Source: Chitinophaga rupis (GTDB lineage: Bacteria > Bacteroidota > Bacteroidia > Chitinophagales > Chitinophagaceae). From it: a stretch of DNA of 64,000 nt. Position 1 is the first letter of the stretch. The number at the start of each line of letters is the position of its first letter. The stretch lies in NCBI RefSeq assembly GCF_900109685.1, contig NZ_FOBB01000009.1, forward strand, positions 62,001 to 126,000, in the 5' to 3' direction. A model generated the notes under the pieces. The model did not search any database, was not told where the DNA came from, and was given only the letters and a program-made list of their open reading frames with translations. The position numbers were made by a program, and so were the translations under genes. Of the stretch, positions 27,302-35,618 are shown in pieces.

Positions 27302-28495
27302 ATGAAACAGCTATATAAGATACTGGCAGATATCAGCACCGCGCTGGATCATTTTATTGAGCAGGAAACAGATCCCGGCCTGCTAAGCGGCTATGGTGGC
27401 TGCGCCTTATTTTATGCTTATTACCATCGCTTGACGGGCAAGGAGGAGTACCTGCATAAAATGGAGCTGGTGGTAATGAAAGCCCTGCATGCAATGGCTA
27501 CGGAAGAAATGATCCATTCACATTGCAGCGGTGTGGCCGGTATCAGCTGGTGTTTACAGCATTTAATGCAGCAGGGCTTTATTGAAAAGGAAGAAGGCGC
27601 CAATGCTTTTGAAGAAACCGATGCGCTGCTGTACCGGTATATGGACCAGGAGCTAAGTGAAATGCGCTACGATCTTTTACATGAAGGCTTAGGCCCTGCC
27701 TTGTATTTCCTGGAGCGCGAAGCGGAACCTGCGATAAATGTTTATCTGGAAAACGTTGTTACCCGGCTGGAAAAGGCTGCTGTGCCTATGGCTACCGGCA
27801 TTAGCTGGAAAGATGGTTTTGTGAAAAAAGACCAGGAGGGTGATCATTATAACCTGGGCCTGGCCCATGGTATGCCGGCCATACTGGCGGTACTGGGAAT
27901 GATCTATGAAAGGGGTATAGCGCAGGAACGCGCCCGGTCTTTGCTGGAAAAGGGTATACAATGGTTATTAACTACCCGTAATCAAAACATCAGCACCGGC
28001 ATGTCCTGTTACCCAACCATGGTAACGGCCGGCAATAAACCTGTTGGCAACCCGCAAAGCCGCCTGGGCTGGTGCTATGGCGATCCTGGTATTGCCATTA
28101 CCCTATGGAACGCCGGTGTGCGCCTGCAGAACGAAAGTTTTAAACAGGAGGCCTGCGATATCCTGCTACAGACCATGCAGCACCGCGATGCAGAAAATGG
28201 TAGTGTGCGGGATGCCGGCTTATGCCATGGCAGCATGGGGCTGGCGCATATTTATAACCGCATGTACGCTGGTAGCGGTAATGAGCTGTTACGCAGGGGC
28301 ATGGACCACTGGCTGCAGCAAACCCTGGCTTTCCGTACCTGGGCCGATGGGCCGGCTGGTTTTAAATGCCATACTATGAGTGGTAAGGTGAACAGCTATA
28401 ACCTGCTGGAAGGTATTACCGGCATCGGGCTGGCCCTGATGGCCATTGCAGATCCACAGGCGGCAGCCTGGGACCGATGCATGCTGCTATCCTGA
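27302..28495 (+). CDS. LanC-like lanthionine synthetase cyclase
   Basis: A 397-residue alpha/alpha-barrel protein. LanC zinc-site motifs are all present: GWCYGDPG (Cys ligand and Asp-rich loop) and AGLCHGSMGLAHI (Cys-His ligands). Repeated GxxG barrel motifs occur at GLLSGYGGCALFY, SHCSGVAGISWCL, YNLGLAHGMPAIL and LLEGITGIGLAL. In known systems LanC adds Cys thiols to dehydrated Ser/Thr to form lanthionine rings. It probably acts on the peptide 76 bp upstream. The absence of any dehydratase gene here is the odd point; LanC-like proteins can also have other roles. Confidence 0.92.
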   Translation: MKQLYKILADISTALDHFIEQETDPGLLSGYGGCALFYAYYHRLTGKEEYLHKMELVVMKALHAMATEEMIHSHCSGVAGISWCLQHLMQQGFIEKEEGANAFEETDALLYRYMDQELSEMRYDLLHEGLGPALYFLEREAEPAINVYLENVVTRLEKAAVPMATGISWKDGFVKKDQEGDHYNLGLAHGMPAILAVLGMIYERGIAQERARSLLEKGIQWLLTTRNQNISTGMSCYPTMVTAGNKPVGNPQSRLGWCYGDPGIAITLWNAGVRLQNESFKQEACDILLQTMQHRDAENGSVRDAGLCHGSMGLAHIYNRMYAGSGNELLRRGMDHWLQQTLAFRTWADGPAGFKCHTMSGKVNSYNLLEGITGIGLALMAIADPQAAAWDRCMLLS

Positions 28496-28499
28496 TTAG

Positions 28500-28531
28500 T
28501 TGGAAAAATGGGGAACAATTTTGTAGCTTTG
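28500..28531 (+). promoter_or_regulatory. Promoter of the NarL-type regulator
   Basis: TTGG at 28500-28503 and TAGCTTTG at 28524-28531 form a near-consensus promoter 21 bp before the ATG. Confidence 0.6.
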
Positions 28532-28551
28532 AAAACAGCTCATAACAGTAT

Positions 28552-29178
28552 ATGGTACGCGTTTTCATTGTCGATGATCATCCCCTGGTTTTAGAAGGGT
28601 TACGTTTCCTGCTTGGCTCCGAAAAAGACATTCAACTCACCGGACATGCTCCCAATGGCCAGGCCTGCCTGGACTATTTTACAGAAAATAAAGCAGATGT
28701 GATCCTGATGGACATTGGCCTGCCGGATATGAGCGGTATAGACCTGTGCGGCATGATCAAAACAAAATACCCCCAGGTAATGGTGCTGGCCCTCAGCTCC
28801 TTTAACGATGGCCACCACGTAAAACAAATGATGGACAAAGGCGCCAGCGGCTATGTGATCAAGAATGCCGATAAGGAAGTGCTGCTGGAAGCCATTAGTG
28901 AAGTAAATAAAGGTAAAACCTACCTGTGCTTTGAAGCCGGCCATGCTGCCCGCAAAGAAGATGATAACACCCTTAACAAATTACCCCCTTTAACCCGCCG
29001 CGAAAAAGAAGTGCTGCAGCTGATTGCGGAAGGTTACACGAACCCTGAAATAGCCGAAAAATTATTCGTCAGCGCATCTACTGTAGATACCCACCGCAAA
29101 AGTCTGCTCGCCAAACTGGATGTGAAAAATACTGCTGTTCTTATCCGTTTTGCGCTTGAGAATAAGCTGGTCAAATAG
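28552..29178 (+). CDS. NarL/FixJ-family response regulator
   Basis: A 208-residue regulator with a receiver domain (VFIVDDHPLVLEGL; phospho-acceptor Asp in ILMDIGLPDMSG; LALSSFND; GYVIKNADKEVL) and a C-terminal LuxR helix-turn-helix (LTRREKEVLQLIAEGYTNPEIAEKLFVSASTVDTHRKSLLAKL). No histidine kinase is adjacent, so it is an orphan here; the hybrid kinase at 19-21 kb is a candidate. Its place beside lanC and the exporters suggests it may control the peptide locus. It has its own promoter and is followed by a bidirectional terminator-like repeat. Confidence 0.93.
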   Translation: MVRVFIVDDHPLVLEGLRFLLGSEKDIQLTGHAPNGQACLDYFTENKADVILMDIGLPDMSGIDLCGMIKTKYPQVMVLALSSFNDGHHVKQMMDKGASGYVIKNADKEVLLEAISEVNKGKTYLCFEAGHAARKEDDNTLNKLPPLTRREKEVLQLIAEGYTNPEIAEKLFVSASTVDTHRKSLLAKLDVKNTAVLIRFALENKLVK

Positions 29179-29180
29179 GG

Positions 29181-29252
29181 AATTAACAATAATGGAGGCA
29201 TGTTTTTCAATGAAGTACATGCCCTACGATTATTAATTGTTAATTATTCATT
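29181..29252. terminator. Bidirectional terminator-like inverted repeat
   Basis: The core GGCATGT ... ACATGCC is flanked by imperfectly paired AATTAACAATAAT and ATTATTAATTGTTAAT arms. It lies between convergent genes (regulator and PPTase). The AT-rich outer arms resemble those in the 43.8-kb gap. Confidence 0.65.
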
Positions 29253-29257
29253 CTTAA

Positions 29258-29896
29258 TTAGAATCGGATCTCTTCAACTTTGATCTGTAATCCTTTCTGA
29301 TCGGTAGCTACATGGCAGGCATAGTCCGGGAAAGCCTTTATTTCATGCAGGTACCATTGGTTCTTTTCCAGGGTAACCATGCTTTTATTGGTTACATCAA
29401 GACTGGTGAGCGCCGTATTAAGGCCGCTGCCATCTGCTTTCAGGATAGCCTCCTTGCAGGTCCAGTGGGCATAGAACGCGTGTAATGGATTGGATGCATT
29501 ATTAATGGCCGCCCATTCGGTATCTGTAAACTGGCCTTTAAAATCGTTGATATTAATAGGGCGGATGGCCTCCACGTCAATGCCTATACGCCCATACGGG
29601 CTTACCACGCAGGCTACCATGCGGCCGGCATGCGAAATGTTGAAATCTATATTGTCTTCCAGGAAAGGCCGCCCAAACCCGGTATACCGCAGCATATGCA
29701 GGTTAGCGGTGCGGCCATGCGCTTTCAGCCCGGCCAGTAACAGGTGTTTGCCCAGCAGGCTGGCATGGGCATCTTCCCATCGCCTGAACTTTGAGATCTT
29801 TGTTTGCAGGTACACCGGTAATTGTTCCACTAAAGCCTGGAAGGTAGTGGTAGGCAGCGGTATAGGATAGTTGGCAAAATAAATGGTTCCCGCCAT
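29258..29896 (-). CDS. Sfp-type 4'-phosphopantetheinyl transferase
   Basis: Transfers phosphopantetheine from CoA to carrier proteins. A 212-residue, two-lobed Sfp/Gsp type protein. Motifs: FGRPFLE, DFNISHAGRMVACVV, IGIDVEAIRP (Mg-binding Asp/Glu) and FYAHWTCKEAILKADGSGL (WxxKEA). No NRPS, PKS or acyl carrier gene is in the window, so its target is elsewhere, perhaps fatty acid synthase or a distant biosynthetic cluster. It may sit here by chance beside the peptide exporters. Confidence 0.93.
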   Translation of the reverse strand: MAGTIYFANYPIPLPTTTFQALVEQLPVYLQTKISKFRRWEDAHASLLGKHLLLAGLKAHGRTANLHMLRYTGFGRPFLEDNIDFNISHAGRMVACVVSPYGRIGIDVEAIRPININDFKGQFTDTEWAAINNASNPLHAFYAHWTCKEAILKADGSGLNTALTSLDVTNKSMVTLEKNQWYLHEIKAFPDYACHVATDQKGLQIKVEEIRF

Positions 29897-30139
29897 GTAA
29901 TAGGATAATTGTACGTTGTAAAAGTAATTTAAGCCTGCAAGTTTAGAAAATTCCCGAATAAATTATAATTAATCCTATACCTACATAAATTACCCCACTT
30001 TAAAACTGATGGCTATTATTTAAAACCATAGGGTTTTGTTTGCAATATTTATTTTATGCAACTTTCAATTTAATAAGCAGATGCCGAAAAGCTTTGAATA
30101 GAGTAGGCACATAAAGTAACCAAGTTAAAACCAAAAGCT

Positions 30140-30319
30140 ATGAAAAACTTTCCAATGGAAGGCCTCACTGAGCTGTCCCTCAATGAATTAACAACAGTAG
30201 AAGGCGGTGGTTTGTTAACCAATGTATTAACCACTGCTGCAGGCTTGTTAATGAACCTGCCAAACACAGTGGGGAGTGTAAGAAATACTGTGAATGGCCT
30301 GCTGAATTTCCTGATCTAA
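30140..30319 (+). CDS. Double-glycine-leader hydrophobic peptide (bacteriocin-like)
   Basis: A 59-residue ORF. The leader, residues 1-23, has the classic spacing of bacteriocin secretion leaders: GLTELSLNELTTVEGG (hydrophobic residues at the usual positions before GG). The mature part, about 36 residues from G24, is rich in Leu, Thr, Gly and Asn with one Arg and no Cys, as in small amphipathic or pore-forming bacteriocins. It stands upstream of an XRE regulator, a HlyD protein and a second C39 ABC transporter, whose peptidase should cleave after GG. Function as toxin or signal is inferred. Confidence 0.78.
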   Translation: MKNFPMEGLTELSLNELTTVEGGGLLTNVLTTAAGLLMNLPNTVGSVRNTVNGLLNFLI

Positions 30320-30469
30320 CGGCTGCTCTTTACAAATTGTACTATTACAAGCGGCCGCCGAAAAGCCCACCGGCTAACCCCGGGTATTGTTCAGCTGTTA
30401 GGCACCGTATACAATGTATCCGGCATAACCAGCGCTTTCCTGAAAACGCTGCTTGGTACTATTATCTAA
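30320..30469 (+). pseudogene. Possible decayed second core peptide
   Basis: After the stop of the peptide gene the same frame stays open for 49 codons to a TAA at 30467. The last 31 residues (starting LTPGIVQLLGTVYNV) are hydrophobic and Gly/Thr/Leu-rich like the preceding core, but there is no start codon or intact GG leader. Just before them another frame reads AAEKPTG and then a stop, as if a leader had been frame-shifted. It could equally be chance. Confidence 0.35.
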
Positions 30470-30508
30470 TCTCTACACTAATTAACGCATTTAACACAAG
30501 GATTTAAG

Positions 30509-30541
30509 AGCGTCCTGCTCCGGTAAACGGACCGGGGCGCT
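30509..30541 (+). terminator. GC-rich terminator-like hairpin
   Basis: AGCG/CGCT and CCGGT/ACCGG pairs with small bulges are followed by TTTCCTG. It would end transcripts from the peptide gene and its remnant. The rest of the 30320-30740 gap shows no other gene. Confidence 0.6.
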
Positions 30542-30740
30542 TTCCTGTCCCGGTAATATAGATCCCCTGCCTGCCTTTTATCTGAAAGATCTAAAAATAC
30601 TGTTCTTCCCTGCAATCCGCTGTGGTTGTTTGCCCGTAGGTATTTGTTAAGCAGCAGCTTAATGAGAGATCACAGTGTCCTATGGCGAAGCCCGGAAATG
30701 CAGAGCGCTGTTATCCCGATTCCTATTAACCAGTATCACT

Positions 30741-30983
30741 ATGGAAGGCAGAAAACTAAGATGCACTCAACAGGTGGCAATCCTGATCAGGCATTTGCGC
30801 AGAAAGAAAGAATATTCCCAGGAATACATGGCCGCTCACCTGGACATATCCCAGAACGCCTATAGCAAGCTGGAAACCGGGAAGATCCCTATGACCATTG
30901 ACCGGCTTTGCGAAGTGGCCCGCATCCTGGACATTGCACCCTCCGACCTGCTGGCAGAAATAAATGCTGATCATCACCTGTGA
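30741..30983 (+). CDS. XRE-family helix-turn-helix regulator
   Basis: A small 80-residue Cro/C1-type DNA-binding protein. The ORF opens at 30675, but the ATG at 30741 (MEGRKLRCTQ) matches the normal domain start. The HTH is IRHLRRKKEYSQEYMAAHLDISQNAYSKLETGK, then MTIDRLCEVARILDIAPSDLL. It is 23 bp upstream of the HlyD gene in the same direction and probably controls the exporter or the peptide gene. This short form without a sensor domain is common in bacteriocin loci. Confidence 0.88.
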   Translation: MEGRKLRCTQQVAILIRHLRRKKEYSQEYMAAHLDISQNAYSKLETGKIPMTIDRLCEVARILDIAPSDLLAEINADHHL

Positions 30984-31006
30984 TCATTTAATCATAAAAG
31001 CATACC

Positions 31007-32152
31007 ATGCCCCAGTTGTTCCCGATAAGTATTATGCAACATTCCACCTATACCTGGCTGCCCAGGGTTAAAGTGAGAACGCAGCTGCTATATATTACCG
31101 TACTGGCAGCCGCTTTCATTGCATTGATCTCATTGCCTTTTATTAAGGTAGATGTGTCGGTAAAAGCTACCGGTCTGGTGCGTCCCATTACAGAAAAGCA
31201 TGAGCTGCGCAACCTGGTGGCCGGCACCATTGCAGCTATACTGGTAACGGACGGGCAAAAACTGTTCAAAGGGCAGGAGATCCTGCGCCTGCAGGAAGCT
31301 GTAAGCGACAGCAAGCTGCAGCAAAACACCTGGGAGCTGGACCAGCGCGATAAATATATCCATGACCTCACCTTACTTACCTCCGGCCGTGGTGGCGGCC
31401 TGCAATCTCCTTTATACCAGCAGCAGTACCAGCGTTATCAGTCTACCCTCAATGAGCAGCTGGCCACCGTGAATAAGCTAAAAGCCGATATGGAGATGTA
31501 CGAAAAGCTGTTTGCCGAAAAAGTAATTGCCAAAAAGGAATATGCCGACCGGCAATATGAATATGTAAAAAGCCAGGCCGCCTACCAGCTGACCATACAA
31601 CAGCAACGCAGCGCCTGGCAGGAAGAGCTGAGTCATTTGCAGACAGAAAGCAGCCGCCTGCATGCAGATACCCGGCAGCTGGAGCAGGAAAAGGAATGGA
31701 ACGTGATCAAAGCCCCGGTGAGCGGCACCCTGCAGCAATTCAGCGGGAAATATGCCGGCGGTTATATCCAGGCCGGTGAGCTGCTGGGCATTATTTCGCC
31801 AGACTCTAACCTGGTAGCGGAATGTTATGTAACACCCAAAGATATTGGCTACCTGCAGGTGGGCATGCCCGTGAAATTCCAGGTAGATGCATTTAATTAT
31901 AATGAATGGGGCCTGGTAGAAGGCAGGATACAGTCTATTGACAACGATTTTATACTGGTGAATAACCAGCCGGTGTTTAGAGTGAAATGCAGTTTTGCCG
32001 GTACAGAGGTGCATACCCGTAATGGCGTAAAAGGGAACCTGAAAAAAGGAATGACCTTCCAGGCACGTTTCATTCTCACCAAACGCAGCCTGTTCCAGCT
32101 ACTGTATGATAAAACCGATGACTGGATGAACCCCGCCCGTAAGACCACTTAA
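31007..32152 (+). CDS. HlyD-family membrane fusion protein of peptide exporter 2
   Basis: A 381-residue adaptor. One membrane span at about 28-47 (LLYITVLAAAFIALISLPF), a split lipoyl domain (VKATGLVRPITEKHELRNLV and IKAPVSGTLQQFSGKYAGGYIQAGE) around a Gln-rich coiled coil (about 105-225), and a beta-barrel region (AECYVTPKDIGYLQVGMPVKFQVDAFNYNEWG). An alternative ATG lies at 31034. It is followed after 24 bp by its ABC transporter. It is diverged from the exporter-1 HlyD protein, so the two modules are not a recent duplication. Confidence 0.9.
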   Translation: MPQLFPISIMQHSTYTWLPRVKVRTQLLYITVLAAAFIALISLPFIKVDVSVKATGLVRPITEKHELRNLVAGTIAAILVTDGQKLFKGQEILRLQEAVSDSKLQQNTWELDQRDKYIHDLTLLTSGRGGGLQSPLYQQQYQRYQSTLNEQLATVNKLKADMEMYEKLFAEKVIAKKEYADRQYEYVKSQAAYQLTIQQQRSAWQEELSHLQTESSRLHADTRQLEQEKEWNVIKAPVSGTLQQFSGKYAGGYIQAGELLGIISPDSNLVAECYVTPKDIGYLQVGMPVKFQVDAFNYNEWGLVEGRIQSIDNDFILVNNQPVFRVKCSFAGTEVHTRNGVKGNLKKGMTFQARFILTKRSLFQLLYDKTDDWMNPARKTT

Positions 32153-32176
32153 CCTTTTAGTATATAACATGATGCC

Positions 32177-34357
32177 ATGACAAATGATGCCAGATTAAAA
32201 CGGAGTGCCCGGGTAAAGCAACGCGATATCAGTGATTGCGGCGCCGCCTGCCTGGCATCTGTAGCCGCGTACTATCATTTGCAGCTACCGGTAGCCCGCA
32301 TCAGGCAATATGCCGGTACCGACCGTAAAGGCACCAATGTATTAGGAGTAATAGAAGCTGCGCAGAAGCTGGGCTTCCAGGCCAAAGGCGTAAAAGGGCC
32401 GCTGGAAGCGCTGAACAATATACCCAAGCCTGCTATTGCGCATGTGGTAGTGAACGGCCTGTTGCAGCATTTTGTAGTAGTGTATAGGGTAACCGCCAAA
32501 CAGGTTGTTGTAATGGACCCGATTGATGGCATGTATCACCACCTAAGCCACGATGATTTTAAAAAAACATGGACCAGTGTGCTGGTGCTGTTAATGCCGG
32601 ATGAAGATTTTAAAACGGGTAATGAAAAAATATCGCACCTGCAACGTTTCTGGTACCTGCTGCGTCCTCACCGGTCTGTGTTAACGCAGTCGTTGTTTGG
32701 CGCGGTGATCTATACTGTGCTCGGGCTTTCTACTTCTATTTATGTACAAAAGATCGTAGATAATGTGCTGGTGGAAGGTAACCGTAACCTCCTGAACCTG
32801 TTAGGCGTAATAATGCTGATAATATTGCTGCTGCAATTATTTGTAGGCAATCTTAAAAGCATTTTTGCCGTTAAAACCGGCCAGCAGCTGGATGCGCAGC
32901 TGATCTTAGGCTACTATAAACATTTATTAAAACTGCCGCAGCAGTTCTTTGATACTATGCGGGTAGGGGAGATCACCTCCCGTATTGGCGATGCAGTAAA
33001 AATACGTGTATTCATTAACGATGTAGCGTTAACCCTGGTGGTGAATGTTTTTATTGTCATCTTCTCTTTCGCTTTGATGTTCACCTATTACTGGAAGCTG
33101 GCGCTGATCATGCTGGGTATTATCCCGGTATACCTGCTGATATACCAGGTTAGCAACCGCGTAAATAAAAAGCTGCAGCGCAGGCTGATGGAAGATAATG
33201 CGGAACTGGGCAGCCAGCTGGTGGAGTCGCTTAATTCAGTAGCCACTATTAAACGGTTTGGGCTGGAAGAATATGCCAATATGAGAACAGAGCACCGTTT
33301 TATACGCCTGCTGAAAACGATTTACCATTCTACCATCAGTAACCTGTACATAGGCAGCGCCGCTAATGTTGTAACCAGCGGTTTTGTGATAGCGCTTTTA
33401 TGGATCGGTTCTGTGTTTGTGATAAACCGGGAGTTGAGCCCGGGAGAGCTCCTGTCTTTTTACGCGCTGGTAGGGTATTTTACGGGACCGGCTATGGGCC
33501 TTATCACCGCTAATAAAAGTATGCAGGATGCGCTTATTGCCGCTGACCGCTTATTTGAGATCATAGACCTGGAGCAGGAGGAAACCGCACAAAAGGTGGA
33601 GCTGCAACCTGGTATGATCGGGAATATTGTGTTTAACAACGTTACTTTCAGCTATGGCAGCCGGGTGCCGGTGTTCAGGCATTTTAACCTGGAAATACAG
33701 AAGGGACGCATTACAGCTATTGTGGGAGAGAGTGGTTCCGGCAAATCTACCCTGATGTCGTTGCTGCAGAATATTTACCCTTTAAAGGAAGGTACTATTG
33801 CCATTGGGCATACGGATATCCGCTATATTCAGCATGAAAGCCTGCGCCGCCTGGTAAGTGTAGTGCCTCAGCAGATAGATCTGTTTGCGGGGCCCATTAC
33901 GGCTAATATTGCCGTGGGCGAGTTTGAGCCGGATATACAGCAGGTATTACGTATTTCCCAGCAGCTGGGGATCCTGGAATTTATAGAAAAACTGCCAGAT
34001 GGCTTTAATACATTATTGGGTGAACATGGCGTAAACCTTTCCGGTGGCCAGCGCCAGCGTATTGCTATTGCCCGTGCATTATACCGCCATCCGGAAATAC
34101 TGATCCTGGATGAAGCTACCTCCTCCCTGGACCCTGTTTCAGATCTTTATGTACAAAACGTTATGCAGGAGCTGAGGGATGCCGGTAAAACAGTGATCGT
34201 GATCGCGCACCGGTTAAGTACCGTGGTAAATGCCGATCAGATCGTGGTGCTGCAGGATGGCGCGCTGGCAGAAGAAGGTACGCATAAGCAGCTGCTGGCC
34301 CGTAATACGGTGTATGCAAAGTTATGGAGCCATCACCAGGGTATGCTGCAAGGCTGA
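32177..34357 (+). CDS. C39-peptidase ABC transporter 2
   Basis: A 726-residue processing exporter. C39 peptidase: KQRDISDCGAACLASVAAYY (Cys21), HFVVVYRV (catalytic His) and VMDPIDG (Asp). About six membrane spans follow (165-440). ATPase: Walker A GESGSGKST, signature LSGGQRQRIAIARA, Walker B ILILDEATSSLD, IAHRLSTV. The gene ends the XRE-HlyD-ABC run and most likely processes the GG-leader peptide encoded at 30140. No lanthipeptide enzyme is on this side. Confidence 0.94.
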   Translation: MTNDARLKRSARVKQRDISDCGAACLASVAAYYHLQLPVARIRQYAGTDRKGTNVLGVIEAAQKLGFQAKGVKGPLEALNNIPKPAIAHVVVNGLLQHFVVVYRVTAKQVVVMDPIDGMYHHLSHDDFKKTWTSVLVLLMPDEDFKTGNEKISHLQRFWYLLRPHRSVLTQSLFGAVIYTVLGLSTSIYVQKIVDNVLVEGNRNLLNLLGVIMLIILLLQLFVGNLKSIFAVKTGQQLDAQLILGYYKHLLKLPQQFFDTMRVGEITSRIGDAVKIRVFINDVALTLVVNVFIVIFSFALMFTYYWKLALIMLGIIPVYLLIYQVSNRVNKKLQRRLMEDNAELGSQLVESLNSVATIKRFGLEEYANMRTEHRFIRLLKTIYHSTISNLYIGSAANVVTSGFVIALLWIGSVFVINRELSPGELLSFYALVGYFTGPAMGLITANKSMQDALIAADRLFEIIDLEQEETAQKVELQPGMIGNIVFNNVTFSYGSRVPVFRHFNLEIQKGRITAIVGESGSGKSTLMSLLQNIYPLKEGTIAIGHTDIRYIQHESLRRLVSVVPQQIDLFAGPITANIAVGEFEPDIQQVLRISQQLGILEFIEKLPDGFNTLLGEHGVNLSGGQRQRIAIARALYRHPEILILDEATSSLDPVSDLYVQNVMQELRDAGKTVIVIAHRLSTVVNADQIVVLQDGALAEEGTHKQLLARNTVYAKLWSHHQGMLQG

Positions 34358-34404
34358 ATAGTAAGTACAGGAACACATGTTGTAAAAGATCCTGTTCATT
34401 TGGA

Positions 34405-34890
34405 TCAATGAGGCAGCTTTTCTCTTAGTAAGCCATATACCCAGGTACCTGCAATTGCGCTCAGGATCATTACTATCACCACAAAAGCGCCGGTACCTAT
34501 TTGTGCAAACAATGGCCCCGGACAAGCGCCGGTAAGCGCCCAGCCGGCACCAAAAATAAGCCCGCCAATGACCTGCCCTTTATTGTATTGCTTAGGTGTA
34601 AAATCGATTTTTTCCCCGCTGATGGTTTTAATCCTGAACTTTTTGATGATCCACACAGAAATGGCTGCTACTACTACCGCGGAGCCAATAACCCCATACA
34701 TGTGAAAACTTTGTAAGCGGAACATTTCCTGTATACGGAACCAGGAAACAATTTCTGCCTTTACAAATACAATACCCAGCAACATACCTGCTACAGCGTA
34801 TTTGAGCAAATGCCACCAGGGCCTGGGAGTTGCGGTTTCTGTACGCTCTAATGAACGAACTTCAAAATCAGTATTGATTAAATCAGGCAT
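34405..34890 (-). CDS. YeeE/YedE-related membrane protein, DUF6691-like subunit
   Basis: A 161-residue membrane protein with about four spans. The signature GWALTGACPGPLFAQIG, with a conserved Cys in GACPGP, is that of the shorter subunit of split YeeE/YedE transporters. It lies 3 bp downstream of the longer subunit, so they form an operon and presumably a complex. Related YeeE proteins import thiosulfate; this pair may move thiosulfate or another sulfur compound. Confidence 0.85.
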   Translation of the reverse strand: MPDLINTDFEVRSLERTETATPRPWWHLLKYAVAGMLLGIVFVKAEIVSWFRIQEMFRLQSFHMYGVIGSAVVVAAISVWIIKKFRIKTISGEKIDFTPKQYNKGQVIGGLIFGAGWALTGACPGPLFAQIGTGAFVVIVMILSAIAGTWVYGLLREKLPH

Positions 34891-34893
34891 TGC

Positions 34894-35457
34894 TTACAAT
34901 TGAAGAATGAAAGGTAAGATCCAGTTGGCGGTTATAAAACCACCTGCCATAAAACAGCAGGTTGCCACCAGGGAAGGGCCCTGCATATTAGCCAGCCCCA
35001 TAATGGCGTGGCCGGATGTACAGCCGCCGGCATAGCGGGTTCCAAAGCCTACCAGGAAACCGCCTATTACAATAAGAATAAAACCACGTACTGTTAGCAG
35101 GTTGGCAAAAGAAAAGAGATCCACCGGCAGCAAATGGTTATAGTCATGAACGTTATAGCTATTCATTTCCTTCACCAGCGCCGGGTGCACCTGTATGGGC
35201 TGCGGATTATGCAGTAATATGGATGCCAGCCAGGCGCCTGTTATAATGCCTGCTACAAAAAAGAGGTTCCAGCTTTCCTTTTTCCAGTTGTATTGAAAGA
35301 AGGGGATCTTAGCCGGCAGGCAGGCGGCGCAGAGGTGCCGTAAGTTGGCGGATATTCCAAAGTGTTTGTTGCCCAGGAGCAGTAAAACCGGCACTACCAG
35401 GCCAATCAGCGGGCCGGCTACATACCAGGGCCAGGGCTGTGAAAGTGTTTGCAACAT
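34894..35457 (-). CDS. YeeE/YedE-family sulfur transporter subunit
   Basis: A 187-residue polytopic membrane protein. The ORF extends to 35496, but the ATG at 35457 (MLQTLSQPWPWYV) gives a normal start. It has conserved YeeE strings: CAACLP, GFLVGFGTRYAGGCTSGHAIMGLA (functional Cys) and FMAGGFITANWIL. Together with the downstream gene it makes up a full YeeE-like unit split in two. Known relatives transport thiosulfate through conserved Cys residues. No sulfurtransferase or persulfide dioxygenase gene is adjacent. Confidence 0.85.
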   Translation of the reverse strand: MLQTLSQPWPWYVAGPLIGLVVPVLLLLGNKHFGISANLRHLCAACLPAKIPFFQYNWKKESWNLFFVAGIITGAWLASILLHNPQPIQVHPALVKEMNSYNVHDYNHLLPVDLFSFANLLTVRGFILIVIGGFLVGFGTRYAGGCTSGHAIMGLANMQGPSLVATCCFMAGGFITANWILPFILQL

Positions 35458-35597
35458 GCGGTTGGTTATTGAACTGTTTGCAAATGAAAAGTACATCTTT
35501 TCCTTAACACCGGATTAACCTTCTTTTGAGCGCACCGTGGTTAATATTGTGGGCTAAAAAAAGTTTTGGTAAAAGTACGCATTCTGCGAACTTATTG

Positions 35598-35605
35598 TAT
35601 ATTTG
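35598..35605 (+). promoter_or_regulatory. Candidate -7 element for higBA
   Basis: TATATTTG fits TAnnTTTG 13 bp before the higB ATG. The nearest TTTG upstream is too far (29 bp), so the match is partial. Confidence 0.45.
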
Positions 35606-35618
35606 TAAATGGAAACCC

